Shown: positions 46,330 to 57,524 of the stretch, in pieces
Layout: each line of letters starts with the position of its first letter
Position numbering within the stretch: position 1 is the stretch's first letter
Assembly (NCBI GenBank): GCA_003024785.1
Contig: PUQB01000060.1
Span: 248,001-312,000 of the forward strand
Source of the DNA: Selaginella tamariscina
Lineage: Eukaryota > Streptophyta > Lycopodiopsida > Selaginellales > Selaginellaceae
Direction: 5' to 3'
Length of the DNA: 64,000 nt
Program-made: the position numbers and the translations under genes
Notes under the pieces: model-generated
Seen by the model: the letters and a program-made list of their open reading frames with translations, nothing else
The model's database searches: none
What the model was told of the DNA's origin: nothing

Positions 46330-46999
46330 CTTATAGCATCAATAGCATGTACATATACGTAGATACATATGAATAGTCGCTATTTTTGTTATTGTTCAAA
46401 ATAAATATGTATTTTTGTTTATTGTTCAAACAAATATTTGTGTTATAGACTGAATTAATGAATATATTTATTTGAAATTCATTATGGAGTCGTGAAATTA
46501 AAGAACTAAAAGGCTTTTGAGTTCGATTCTTTTTAGCATACAATGTTAATTGTGTTTAAATTAAATATGATAAATATATTTATTTGAAGGACTAAAGGCT
46601 TTTGAGTTTGATTTCTTTTAAATGGCACTAAAGAATCAAAAGGCTTCTTTTGAGTTTGATTTTTTTTTTAACATATAATATTAATTTGTGTTCTAGACCA
46701 AATATGATAAATATTTATTTGAAGGATTAAAAGTTAATTTCTTTTTAATGTACAATGTTAACTATGTTCTAGACTGAATATGACAAATATATTTATTTGA
46801 AGGACTAAAAGGCTTTTGAATTTGATTTTTTTTTAATGTACAATGTTAACTATGTTCTAGATTAAATATGATAAATATTTATTTAAAATTCATTATGGAG
46901 TCATGCATCATCCTTGGTGCTTTCTTTTTTAAGGTACAATATTAACTTCTTCTAAATTTGTTTCCTTTCAATGTACAAAAGTATAATAATAACCTCATT
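46330..46999. repeat. Degenerate short tandem repeat array, left part
   Basis: Imperfect units of very roughly 85-130 bases built on ttgatttctttttaa, tacaatgttaac, tatgttctaga and atatttatttgaaggactaaaaggctttt recur about five times. Similar units continue after the gypsy element at 55128-55860, so that element lies within the array. Confidence 0.7.
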
Positions 47000-47153
47000 C
47001 GTAAGATCCACGTGTACGGCTGCATGTGCACATACTATTATTAGCGTAGTGGATTTTGATAGCCGTCGATTGGATTCAATCTGGACCACTCTCTTGTATA
47101 TAAGTTAGGGTTTCTGAACTAATATATACACATTTCTATATTCCGAGCTCTCA
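47000..47153 (+). repeat. Gypsy (short-LTR) 5' LTR
   Basis: Starts CGTAAGATCC (TG expected; the partner starts TGTAAGATCC) and ends CTCTCA. A TATA-like gtatataag lies near 47095-47103. Confidence 0.85.
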
Positions 47154-47295
47154 CATTGGTGGAGGTGAGGGGCACCTCTAATTGTCCCTACGGAGTGCTC
47201 GATTTGTGTCTTTTTATCAATTTTCTTTGTCTTTTAGGTCTAGCTTTTCCATTGTTAGATCTATTCCTTTTTGTGGATTTTGTCTTTCTTCGTCC

Positions 47296-48224
47296 ATGAA
47301 TCCACAACAGGCAAATCCCTTGTCTGTGGAGCAGTTACTCATGCAATTGTTGGATGCCATGCGTGTGCAACTGAACAATCATTCTCAGTTGATGGCAGCA
47401 TTCACAGTCCAGGGTACTCCTCCTACTCATGTTGCAAACCCCGTGTCCGGCCGGATTTCTTTCGCGGAAATCCTGGAGATGATGTGTACCATTGGTTTGA
47501 CCACTTCATTGTGGTTGCCACATATCATTCGTGGGACGGTGCTCAGTGTTTGCGCGAGTTTCCTACTTGTCTTCAAGGGACGGCGTTGCAGTGGTACAAT
47601 GGTCTGGACGTTGCAACTCGTGGAGATTGGAATATTCTTCCAGAGATCTTCAAACGTGCATTTGGGCATGCGGACGACTGTGATGATGCTTTTCAGCAGT
47701 TGCATCGTATTCGTCAGGAGCCATCTGAGTCGGTGATGCAGTTTGGTGTTCGCTTTCGAAGCCTTTTGCTGCGTGCAGAACCTAACATGTCGGAACGCAT
47801 CAAGTTAGGTATGTTGTGGCCAGCACTTCGTCAAGACCTTGTGGGGCTTGTGCATGCACTAGCTCCAGTGACTCTTGACGATGCTTTGAGGCTGGCACAA
47901 CGATATGAGTCGTCACCTCTCCCACTTGCGCCTTCACGTGCTCTCGTTCCACTTCATGTTGGGGATGGACCTGCTCCGATGGAGGTTGAGGCTGTTGCCG
48001 CTCGTGTACCAGCACAAGGTGGGCCCGTGGACGAGGACGTGGACGTGCAGTTCGTTGTTGGGCGTGTGATGAGGTTGGACACACGTATCGGCGCTGTCAA
48101 CGGTTTCCATTGGCGTCCCCCATTTCCAGGATGGAGGCCATGGCGTCAACAACGTCCGATTGGTGCTGCTGCAGTGGAAGGTTGTGATGCGGTATCTTCC
48201 GGGAAACACGAATCGCACGAGTAG
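47296..48224 (+). pseudogene. Gypsy (short-LTR) gag
   Basis: The ATG at 47296 opens MNPQQANPLSVEQLLMQLLD. After a shift near 47430-47450 the 47271-48224 frame continues with FFRGNPGDDVYHWFDHFIVV, LQGTALQWYNGL, and HRIRQEPSESVMQFGVRFRS, a retrotransposon gag core. The C-terminal part ends before a clear knuckle. A plus-frame VGRVMRLDTRIG may be a shifted knuckle remnant. The gag is split by at least one frameshift. Confidence 0.85.
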
Positions 48225-48360
48225 AGGAGGGTCCTCGTGCGAATAAATTAGTGACCCCTCCGTCTTTCTTTCGGGAGTATCATCAAGGGGTTCACTCGGC
48301 ACCAAATCATCCGGTTTTCACTTTTCAAGCTCGTTTAATCACAGCCACGTCCTGTTTTCC

Positions 48361-49740
48361 TTTCAGTGTTGGTGGATACAGGTTCGTTTGTCCTCTTTTC
48401 TCAATCTGTTGCTACACGTTGCAGTAGAACCAGTCTTCATTCTGTACGGCAACGGACACTCATGCTTGTTCGCGGATGAAGTGGACATTGTTGTTCGTGT
48501 GGATGATTGTGAGCTCGAGCTTCAATCTTTGCGGGTGGTGCCGAGTCAAGCTTTTCACCTTATTCTTGGTATGGATTGGTTAACTCGCAATCATGCCAAG
48601 TGTGACTTTGAAAAGTCTCCCCCTTGTTTGACTCTCCCTCGTCTTTCTTCCATTCCTCTTACTTCTATTCCACTTCGTCCATCTGCTTCCACCTCTGCTT
48701 CCATCACTTTTGTCTCACCCCTATTTCCAACCATTTTCCCTTCATGCTCTTCCTTCTTTCTGGATCCATCAGATGATCGTCGTGCTGTAGTTGTTGATCA
48801 ACTCAAGAAGGAGTATGCTGATCTTTTCAACTTCGACTTGTCATCTGGGGCCAAGATTGCGACACGCCACCCTATTCCAACTGGAGATGCTAGGCCAATC
48901 AAGGTACCTGTTCGGCGTCGGTCACCAAAGGAGCTCAAGATCTTACGAGCGAATGTCAAAGAGATGTTGGAGAAGGGTGTTATCCGGAAATCTCAAGTCC
49001 TTGGGCGTGCGAACCTCACCTTGTGACGAAGCCTGATGGGAGCGTTCGATTCTGCATTGACTATCGCCCATTAAATGAGGTAACCGTCTCAGATGTGTAC
49101 CCACTTCCTCATACTGCAGACCTTTTGGATCGACTGGGGCGGAGCCGTTGGTTCACCAAGTTAGATCTTGCATCTGGATATTGGCAAGTTCCGATGGCTG
49201 ACATGGACATTCCCAAGACTGCTTTTCGGACACCATTTGGCATGTACGAGTTCTTGGTGATGCCTTTCGGTTTGAGTAATGCTCCAGCAACTTTCCAGTG
49301 TATGATGGACGAGGTTCTTTCGACATGCTGAAGGTGACTTACGATTTCATCGATGATGTTTTGATCCATGTCGGTGGATGTCGTGGTTTTGGATCGCTGC
49401 GGAAGTTGGTTTGAAGTTGAACATCTAAGTGTGTGTTTGGATCAAAGGACACCACTTATCTGGGTTATCGCATTTCACGTGAAGGTTTGCAAGTCGATCT
49501 GACAAACTAGTTGCAGTTTTGAAGTTCCCTACGCCAAAGTGTGTGAATGATGTGCAACTTTCTTGGCAAGGTACAATATCTGGGTCGTTTTGTGGATCAT
49601 CTTTCAGATCGTACTGCACCGTTGCGCTCGTTGTTGAAATCGTCAATGACTTCTTTTGTTTGGTCTAAGGATTGCAAGCAGGCATTTGCATATCTCAAAG
49701 AGTTGTTGACGACTCCTCCAGTTTTGGCATACCTCACCGG
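48361..49740 (+). pseudogene. Gypsy (short-LTR) protease, RT and RNase H start
   Basis: 48361-48385 gives LVDTGS (protease Asp) and, after a shift, 48388-48612 ends in LILGMDWLTRNHAKCDF, the protease C-terminal block. The RT follows: KVPVRRRSPKELKILR, a stop at about 49023, then VRFCIDYRPLNEV, WFTKLDLASGYWQV and VMPFGLSNAPATFQ. A shift near 49331 disturbs the catalytic block (remnant FIDDVLIH, a YxDD-like string). 49547-49740 gives FLGKVQYLGRFVDHL and WSKDCKQAFAYLKELL, the RT-RNase H connection, cut by the TIR element at 49740. Confidence 0.88.
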
Positions 49741-50059
49741 AAAATGTAAAATAAACAAAGCAAAAAAACTATGCCTAATTTTATAAATACTAGGGTAAAA
49801 AAAATTTGACTAACATACTAGGGAAGTACTAAGGGTCCAAGAACAAGGGTTGGTTTTTGGGTTTGTAACATGTATAAAATTATGTTATAATTCATTAAAA
49901 TATAGTGAGCTAACCTAAACAGGGGATCCTAGAATATGCTTTAGGGTTCTTTCTGTGAAGCGGTGGAGCGTGCTCCGCAGATCCGGCAGCATGGGTTTAG
50001 CTCTCCAAGATATGGCACTGTGCAATATCAACGGTGGCCACTCAATCTGGTGAGTGGAT

Positions 50060-50225
50060 TCATGGACCCCAAGAATATGCACCGATCATCATCCCAGCGA
50101 ATACTACACTCGTAATGAAGCTCTCTTGTTTAGCGGACAGTTTCCACACCATCTGGACAGCAGGACCAACAAATGAGAGGAGCATCATCTCCATGGCCTT
50201 GGCCATCCATGACATGCCTGTGTAC
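50060..50225 (-). pseudogene. Captured NiaP-like (MFS) transporter exon fragment
   Basis: The minus strand reads AMEMMLLSFVGPAVQMVWKL, SAKQESFITSVVFAGMMIGA and YSWG, matching the second-helix region of NiaP-type nicotinate/organic-cation transporters, where AMEMMLLSFVGPAVQ is a hallmark (family knowledge). About 45 residues are recognisable. The upstream frame to 50378 is open but diverged. There is no start, no flanking transporter exon, and it lies in the opposite orientation to the other captured exons, so it is a fragment, not a gene. Confidence 0.8.
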
Positions 50226-50582
50226 AGATTTCTATGCAATGCCAACAAGGATAGCTGTGCAATGGGTGGTCTGAGGTCCATGGATAGGCCCCAGAGAAGA
50301 CCCAATTTCGATCGTCCCAGTAGAACAGAGAGAATCAACAAGATGGTAAGATCAACCACATTTATCGATGTCCACAAGTAAGTGTGTATTGTAGATATAC
50401 AAGTTACAGATTCAATTAATTATATGAAAATGTGGTGTAGATGTATATATATATAAACATAAACCACAGGGTCATCAACATATGTATATTGTGTATATAG
50501 ATACACACACATAAATTCGTGTATGTATGTATATACATACATGTTTCTTTTATACAAATGGATGTTTATATAAAAAGAATAG

Positions 50583-50896
50583 TGGAGCTTCCTGGTCGTC
50601 CTCTTGAGAAAGGGGAAGTATGCGTCAAGATGCTGGCAGCTCCTATCAACCCATCAGACATCAACAGAATAGAAGGTTGAACGTGTGTGTACCCGTAACA
50701 TAGCCACTTCAGTATCATACAGTGTTCTCAATAGTGTATGTAAGTTATAATGTTGTACGCTGTACACTTTACTATGGTTTAGCATTTGATTATAATCTAT
50801 ATGTATTGTATGTACATGTACATACATTTTATGTGTTAGAATTGGACTGGATTTTGAGAGAGAGAGATTTATTTGCGTTTATATATATTGATTGTA

Positions 50897-50928
<32 letters not shown>

Positions 50929-51932
50929 GATGTGGCAGACACATGTAGATATACATACATTATCAATGGTTTATTAATTTTACATGTTTTATAAAAGTTT
51001 AATTTTTTTGTCTTTTTCTTGTTTTCAGGGTATATCCGATGCGACCTACACCTCCTGCAGTTGCCGGTGGTGAAGGTGTTGGACAGGTAGTTTCTGTTGG
51101 ATCGGATGTTAAACATTTGTCAGTAGGAGATTGGGTCATTCCAACATATTCCGGAATCGGTTAGTATAATAAGTATATAATTTATATATAAATACTTTAT
51201 CTTAATCCAGTTAAATAAATACATAGATAACCGAAGTTACTGAACATTATAAAACTTAGCTTTTAAGTTACACACGTATCTGTGCAGGAACGTGGAGCAC
51301 ACATGTGCTAAAAGAGGAGAGTGTATGGTGTAAAGTTCCTGATAATGTGCCCATGGAATACCTGGCTACCATCTCTGTCAAACCCTGCACCGCACTCAGA
51401 ATGCTCGAAGATTTTGCTTCGTTAGAAGCTGGTAATTAATTAAATATTAACTTACTAAAACTTCTATTAATTGTTATTTTTGAAGTTTTACGTTTAAAAA
51501 CTAATATATGTATTTATATTTGTGTGTGTGTGCACGCGCGTTCGTTGCAGGGGATGTGGTTGTTCAGAACGGGTCTACGAGTATGGTTGGACAATGTGTC
51601 ATACAAATTGCACACGCAAAAGGTCTCCAGACCATCAATATTGTGCGTGAGAGGTACATAACGTATATTTTGTGTACCGACGTACACATAGTCGTATACA
51701 CGTACATATAGATAGCTGTAACCTATGTACGTACGTACATAGTAGATACACACGTCTTGTAAGTGACAATCATTACACGCTGATACATATGAATGCATAT
51801 TGTGTGGTTTCTTATATAATTCGTGATTTCAGGCCAGGAATTGAAGACGCTAAGAAAAAGCTAATGGATTTAGGTGCAACGCAAGTCGTGCTTGACAGTC
51901 AATTTGATTCACCAAACTTCAAAAATATTGTG
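50583..51932 (+). pseudogene. Captured mitochondrial enoyl-reductase (MECR-like) exons, 5 exons
   Basis: Exon-like blocks at 50583-50675, 51029-51159, 51288-51431, 51551-51653 and 51833-51932, bordered by AG and GT, encode in order: [34 protein letters not shown] with GDWVIP, EESVWCKVPDNVPMEYLATI with [29 protein letters not shown], and KKKLMDLGATQVVLDSQ. These follow plant trans-2-enoyl-CoA/ACP reductase (At3g45770-type) from near residue 40 to the middle of the Rossmann domain. That enzyme makes the final reduction in mitochondrial fatty-acid synthesis. The first exon, the first 40 residues and the C-terminal third are absent. The first to second exon join is one base short of keeping frame by my reading. 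Not a functional gene. Confidence 0.85.
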
Positions 51933-52019
51933 GTGAGTATTTCATATACGAACAGATGTAAGCACACACGTGTGTGTGTGAGTGTGTGGGGAGAAACCGA
52001 CCCCTCCCCCACCTCCGCC

Positions 52020-52383
52020 TCCGGAGCCACTCACTGGAGTGGTCAAGTACAAGCTGTCCGAGTCCAGCACTCTTGTTATCTGGAAAGGGGATATAGGGCT
52101 CTGGTTCATCGATGGACAAACAGATGCAGTCGTAAGTTTTTTGTTCTTCACACACACACCCACACACACTGTATGTATGGACAGTTCAGACAGTTATAAT
52201 TCCTTATAAGCAAATTATCATCTAAGTCTATATATGCATTTATACGTCTTGATACGTCTTATTTGATTGTTTATTTTGCTCATTGTTTGGATGATGTTTC
52301 ACTCACAGGGCCGCTTTGAATCTGGCAACATCAGAAGGCATTAAGTACATTGCCTTCCCGGCATTGTCTTGCGAGCTTTATGG
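52020..52383 (+). pseudogene. Captured macro-domain gene exons, two blocks
   Basis: Block one (about 52020-52131) encodes TGVVKYKLSESSTLVIWKGD followed by LWFIDGQTDAV and a GTAAGT donor. Block two (52309-52383) after ACAG encodes AALNLATSEGIKYIAFPALS and CELYG with a GTAAAG donor. These are the first strand and the IKYIAFPAISCGxYG block of plant macro-domain (ADP-ribose-binding, At2g40600-like) proteins. The central blocks that contact ADP-ribose are missing between them. The fragments lie in the same orientation as the MECR exons, so a chimeric transcript is conceivable but not shown. Confidence 0.75.
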
Positions 52384-52403
52384 GTAAAGCTCGCAACTCT
52401 CTG

Positions 52404-52436
<33 letters not shown>

Positions 52437-52726
52437 TGTACAATGGCTTTCTTTTATCTAGTTATACACACACACACAGAGGAGAAGAACACAAGACATG
52501 TAGCTTAAAAGAACAACAGTTTTCAGCCGAGTCCTATTATATATATTCCTATATAGCATACATACATGTATTCTAGATGTGTATGCATTCATATATATCA
52601 GGATTGACAATATACGTATAGGCTTGTGCTTACTGCAATAATATTATAATAGCATATTTATCTATCTAGCTATACACACACAGTATAACTGGTGAATCTT
52701 GTTTACATTAGTTTCTTTTCTTGCAG

Positions 52727-52790
52727 AGGCCTCGTTGATGCAGAACCTCACGCATGAAGAAACGCTTCCGAAGGTGGACTGGTGTGTGTG
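52727..52790 (+). pseudogene. Possible fourth captured exon fragment
   Basis: TTTCTTTTCTTGCAG before 52727 looks like a splice acceptor. The following 60 bases (gaggcctcgttgatgcagaa) are GC-richer and open but too short to assign. Confidence 0.35.
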
Positions 52791-53136
52791 AGAGAGAGAG
52801 GGGATTCACAGAGAGATCACCAGAAATTAATAATGTTTATTATTTTTTAATTTAATTAATGAAAGTTAAAGAGTTTTTATTAAGTACAATTAAAATCAAT
52901 AAATCAATCTAAAATTAAATAAATAAATTATATAGAAAACAAATAGAAATTATTACTGTATAAACAAGGGTAAAAACAAGGGTAAAAACAATAATAATAC
53001 AATGTATATTAACTATGTTAAAAAATAAACCAATGTTCGACCCCTAGTATGTTAACTACTTTTTACAAAAACAAAGGCTTGTTTTCTAGTGTTGTTTTTT
53101 ACCTTAAAAATGCTAAAAACTAGGGGTTTACATTTT

Positions 53137-54930
53137 CCGGTGCCTGGGTTACACCCGTTCTTTCATCTTGCGTTTAGATGCTTCTGACATTGGCCTTAGG
53201 GGTGTATTGATGCAGGAGAGTACAAGTGTTCCTGGCCAACGACATCCCATTGCGTACATCAGCTGTACATTGTAGCCAGCAGAGATGAATTACTCCACGA
53301 CAAAAAAAGAGTGTCTATCAACAATTTGGGGTTTTGAGAAGCTCCATGCCTACTTGTATGGTTCATGGACGTTGTTGGAAGGCAATCATGTAGCAGCCAC
53401 TTCATTGTTGAAGCGGAAGAATTTGATTGGTTGTACTGCTCGGTGGGCCTTAAAACTTCAAATTTACGACTTTAAAGTTGTTCATCATCCAGGAAGTTCC
53501 ATGGCTGATGCTGATGCTCTTTCTTGAGCTCCTCTTCCACCTTCTCTCTCTTTTATTGCCCCAGAGAAACCAGTTGTTCCAACTTTAGTGGACTTTTTGG
53601 ACGAAGATTCCGTACCATTAACAATTGTTGTGTTTGACGTTCAGCGTCCGCAGAATGCAGAGTTAAATTTGCTATCTTTGGATGAGGTTCGGGAAGCTCA
53701 AAAGGTTGAGCCGTAAATTCGAAGGCTTCGTGATAGGTTTGAGAATCCTGCATCACTTGCTGATGACTTGCCTTTCAGGCATTTACATTCGTAGTATCGC
53801 CTTCAAGATAACCTTTTTTATTTTGTGGGGACTGATCCAGATGATCCTTTGCGGTTGGTGATACCTTCAGTCTTCATTCCACGCTTCCTCCATGCTTACC
53901 ATGACTCTCCTATTCTTGGTGGGCACATGGTGTGTGGTGCCAAGCTCGCAATACTCCCCATGTGCTTTGGAAGGACGGTTGGAGTCAATTGCAGTCTCGT
54001 CCGTTTGAGTTGGTGGCATTTGATTTGATGGGACCTTTTCCGCAGTTAACTACTAGCAACGAGTATGTTATTATTGCTTCTAATTACCTAACTCATTGGG
54101 TAGAAGTTGGTGCTCTTGCTAGTGCGACTACTTCTGCAGTTGGTCAGTTTCTCCTTAATCGGGTCGTGTTTCAGCATTCTTGTCTGGAGCGAATTCTCTC
54201 GGATAATGGTCCTGCATTTATGGCTGAGGCATTTCATGTTTTGACATTTCGACTAGGGATATGTCACACTTTCACAAGTGCTTATCATCCTCAAACAGGT
54301 GGTTTAGTAGAACGGCTCGTCAGAACCTTCAAGGGGATGATCGCAAAGTATGTGAACTTTCAACATTTGGATTGGGATGGTTATCTGCCATCTCTCCGAT
54401 ATGCTTATGTCACTGGAGTTCAAAGTTCCATTGGTACTTCCCCATATAAGCTCTTGTATGGTCATAACTCGGTGTTGCCAACGGAGTTGGGTTTGCCTTC
54501 TCGGTTACTGCGAGCTGCTGATGCTAGGTTGTGGGATCGGTATCTGACAAGCATTCTTCCATTGGTTCGTGCGGAGTCAGCAGAACACTTGGGCCGCGTA
54601 CAAGTAGGACAACAACAACGCTACAACTCGCATCATTGTCCTCTTGCGGAGTACAAGGTTGATGAACTGGTGTTGGTTCGTTTTCCCAAGCTTACGGTAC
54701 GTGGTTTAGCTAAGAATCTCCTTCCTCAGTGGAAAAGACTGTATCGAGTGCTACGGCAAGTAGGGCCATAGGTTTATGAGGTTCGGCACGACATTCAACC
54801 CGATCCTTCGAGGATTGTACATGTGCAACGGTTGAAGCATTTTGTGCAACGGGAACAAGTTGTGCCGCCTACAAATCCACCAGTGCCTCCTCCTGATGTT
54901 CCTCCAGATCCGGGCCCATCTACAAGAGAA
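53137..54930 (+). pseudogene. Gypsy (short-LTR) RNase H remainder and integrase
   Basis: 53180-53520 continues RNase H: DASDIGL (first Asp), RHPIAYISC, NYSTTKKECLSTIWGFEKL (Glu), RWALKLQIYDFKVVHHPG and DADALS. Integrase follows: a finger start HDSPILGGHM (53905-53932), then from 53932 PFELVAFDLMGPFP, LERILSDNGPAFMAEAF (Asp), YHPQTGGLVERLVRTFKG (Glu) and PYKLLYGHNS, ending after a stop near 54770 with HVQRLKHF and a Pro-rich tail. The Cys pair of the zinc finger is absent, apparently by deletion, and the first catalytic Asp is less clear. No chromodomain was found. Confidence 0.87.
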
Positions 54931-54968
54931 CCCTAACCAACTTACACCCTTCCGAGAGGAGGGGATGA

Positions 54969-55127
54969 TGTAAGATCCATGTGTATGGCTGCATGTGCAC
55001 ATACTATTATTAACATAGTGGATTTTGATAACCGTCGGATTGGATTCAATCTGGAGCACTCACTCTTGTATATAAGTTAGGGTTTCTGAACTAATGGATA
55101 TACACATTTTTATATTCTGAGCTCTCA
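54969..55127 (+). repeat. Gypsy (short-LTR) 3' LTR
   Basis: TGTAAGATCC to CTCTCA, 159 bases, pairs with 47000-47153. Confidence 0.87.
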
Positions 55128-55860
55128 TAGTTCTAAATTTGATTCATTTTAATATATAATATTAACCTCGCTCTAAAAGAAATCAATATTATAGTATGCA
55201 CCATCCTTGGTGCCAAAGGACAACACATCACCTTAGAAGATTATGAATTTAAATTCATTCCAATTGTAAGTTTGTCAAGGAACAATATTAATCTTGCCTT
55301 TGCAAATTTGAACTTTGTAACCTTCTAAGCCATGCACCGTCATGCTAATGATAGTGTAATGCATAACCCTAAAAGGTTGATTCCTTTTTAAGATATTATA
55401 TAGTATTAACCTTAACTCAACATGGGCCATGCACAAGTGCATGGCCCAAAAAGCTGCAAGTTTTTATCTAGAAAGTTGTGAGTTAAATTCCTTATCAAAG
55501 TACAATATTAACCCTTGCTCCAACTAGGTTCATACTTACAACCTCTTCGATGCATTGAGGATGGTGCATGGCTTCCTTGATTCGGCCATCCTTGGTGCTA
55601 CAGATAGTGCATGGTCACAAAAGGTTATGGGTTTGATTTCTTTTCAAAATACAATATTAACTTTACCTCATTAAAATTCAAACTCACATGGTAGCCTTTT
55701 GCCTTGGCATTGAGAACGGTGCATGGCCCTAAAAGATTGTCAATTTGATTTCTTTTTACATTACAATATTAAATTTGCCCTATGGATGCTCAAACTTATA
55801 ACCTTCTTGGGTCATGCGGTGCATGGTCCTAATGAGGTTTAGGCAATTTGCTTAACTAAT
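55128..55860. repeat. Degenerate short tandem repeat array, right part
   Basis: Units carrying gatttctttt, tacaatattaac, ttgccct, a short A/T-rich stretch and ggtgcatggccctaaaaggtt recur about six times with drift. They match 46330-46999 in the core words, so the gypsy element split one array. Confidence 0.7.
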
Positions 55861-56543
55861 TAGTTAACCCATGATATGACACACACACATATATATTCTA
55901 TATATACATAAGATTGTATACACTACTTTTATACAGCTTTTTAAACCTTCAAAATCTTTTATATATGTTCAAGTGCAAACACATGTGCATATATACACAT
56001 ATATATGTATATGGACACACATACTGCAACATAACTTTAGTTAAGTTGATTCATTATTGAATGAAGGATGCTTAGAAAAATTGAGCAATCCTTAAATAAA
56101 CATGTTTTCTTCTTTTTATGTAAAATGAACTTTATGGTTTTTAATTGTCAAGGTCGAAGCCTATAATAGAGAATAAACTGAATTTTTTAATGGGAAAAAA
56201 AAAGAAGAAATATAATTGCTTAGTATTACAAGAGATTAGCCAATAATTAGTGTTGAATTAAAATACTGAAACCTTAACCTTAGCCTCTTTTATATACTAG
56301 GACAATCATCAATATAAATATGAATTTGGACCCCTAATTCTAAATCTAAGTCTAAACCTTTGGTTTTGGATCTGAATCTAAACCATTAGTTTCTTATCTT
56401 AAAATATTTTAAGGGAATGTTTTCATGTTGGCATATATCAGTATCAATATCAATTATTTAAAATATTCCAAGGGAATATTTTAGTGTTGGCATATACTAG
56501 TAATAGCATCAACTTGGTACATTTTGATGGTTCATGACATCAT
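55861..56543. other. AT-rich spacer, possibly including a decayed LTR
   Basis: No gene. Microsatellite-like CA/TA stretches near 55880-56030. 56400-56520 has two similar halves (aaaatattttaagggaatgtttt and aaaatattccaagggaatatttt). The lower edge of the chromovirus 3' LTR probably lies here but its border is not visible. Confidence 0.5.
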
Positions 56544-56631
56544 CCCCTTCGGCAGTAAATTCACAAGTCGAATTAGAGTTGAGTTTAGGCTTGTCCAGGT
56601 ACTAAACATGGAATGTCTTATTAAACATTAC

Positions 56632-56856
56632 CTAGGTTCTCCATAAGCTCCCAAGTGTGGTCATTAGTAGAGCAACTAACCCAACAAGACAATAAAGCTT
56701 ACCCCAAAGAAGCTTGAAGTCTAAAATAGCATAGACTTTATATTCAAGTTCACCATCAAGCTCAACATGTGGTGGCGGTGGTATGATATGATCAAGAATG
56801 GTACTAGGTTTGTATAGTTCAAGGACATACACATGAAAGATGAGGTGGATCTTCAT
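56632..56856 (-). pseudogene. Chromovirus integrase C-terminus with chromodomain
   Basis: The minus strand reads KIHLIFHVYVLELY (the PVFHVSLLK-type block before the chromodomain), a Pro stretch, ELEYKVYAILDFK, WGKLYCLV, and the region of the WKGY motif, here disturbed. Such chromodomains direct integration to heterochromatin. A frame change after CLVGL ends the similarity. Confidence 0.78.
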
Positions 56857-57302
56857 GGTAAGAGGAAGTTGAAGACATAATGCAACCTCGTTAACTTTAT
56901 TAATAATTAGAAATGGGCCAAGGCGTTGATAATCAAGCTTTTGACATAGTCAAGTACTTTGTAAACTATGTAGAAGAAGCCAAACCCAGTCACCAACTTG
57001 GAAAATAGTGGCAGTTTGACAATGTCAATAGGCAGCTCCCTTGTGAGAGGCTTGGGCTCGATGCAGATGATGAGTCAACTTCTCGTGAATAACTTGAAGG
57101 TGGCTGAGGTTGACTGGAATATTAACACGAGAGTGCAATGACCAACGGAGATGCTAACCATGGACTACAAAGAATAGTGACTGACCTGTAAAAGCATGCA
57201 TCAAGTTGTTATATGCAAATTCTTTAAGGGCAAGAGGTCAATTCAATTCTCCTATTGGTAATTAATAAAGCATCAAAGGTATTGTTCCAAGGTTTAAATG
57301 GC

Positions 57303-57524
57303 TCATTCAAATTGATCGTCGATTTGTGAATGATACCCCGAGGACAATTTGCACTCAATGTTTAAAAACTGAAATAATTGCTTCCAAAACTTTGTAGCAA
57401 ATTGAAGTCCACAATCAGCGACAATATTGTTTGACAGACTATGCAATCGAAAAACCTCCTTAAGCACCAGTTCAGTTGTCTCCTCACTTGTGATGGACTT
57501 AATACATAAAAGAAATTGAGTCAT
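57303..57524 (-). pseudogene. Chromovirus integrase core, partial
   Basis: Minus strand: TSEETTELVLKEVFRLHSL, NNIVADCGLQFATKFWKQLF (second Asp with the usual SDRGxQF altered to ADCGLQF), and SSGYHSQIDDQFE (catalytic Glu block). The first Asp is in another frame further upstream. 56860-57300 and 57525-58200 contain decayed pol of the same element, including poor zinc-finger sequence. Confidence 0.75.

Larger units (their letters stand above)
49741..53136 (+). mobile_element. Gene-capturing TIR (Pack-type) element inside gypsy RNase H
   Basis: The ends are inverted: AAAATGTAAA at 49741-49750 and TTTACATTTT at 53127-53136 (ten perfect bases). The subterminal word TAACATACTAGGG occurs at 49811-49823 and, inverted, near 53040-53055. 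CCGG flanks both sides (49737-49740, 53137-53140), possibly a 4-bp target duplication, although CCGG is a palindrome. The gypsy RNase H is collinear across the gap. The interior holds exon-intron fragments of a NiaP-like transporter (minus), a MECR-like reductase (plus) and a macro-domain protein (plus) but no transposase, so it is probably non-autonomous. Superfamily unknown. Confidence 0.8.
47000..55127 (+). mobile_element. Ty3/gypsy element with ~155 bp LTRs, interrupted by a TIR element
   Basis: LTRs 47000-47153 and 54969-55127 share long stretches (ctgcatgtgcacatactattatta, gtatataagttagggtttctgaacta). A purine tract (GAGAGGAGGGGATGA, up to 54968) precedes the 3' LTR. Order is gag, protease, RT, RNase H, integrase: Ty3/gypsy. 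A 3.4 kb element at 49741-53136 splits RNase H. Flanking pentamers (tcatt and tagtt) do not match, so the duplication has decayed or my LTR border is off by a base or two. Several frames are broken. Confidence 0.9.

Noticed and set aside
50034-50381. Plus-strand 115-codon frame at the start of the TIR element
   Set aside because: The minus strand of the same bases encodes the NiaP signature, so the plus frame is not the coding one.
50583-52383. A functional MECR or macro-domain gene
   Set aside because: The exons lack start and end portions, one exon join is a base short, two unrelated domains follow each other, and everything lies within an insertion in a transposon.
46995-55132. A 5-bp target duplication around the short-LTR gypsy element
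   Set aside because: The flanking pentamers tcatt and tagtt do not match.
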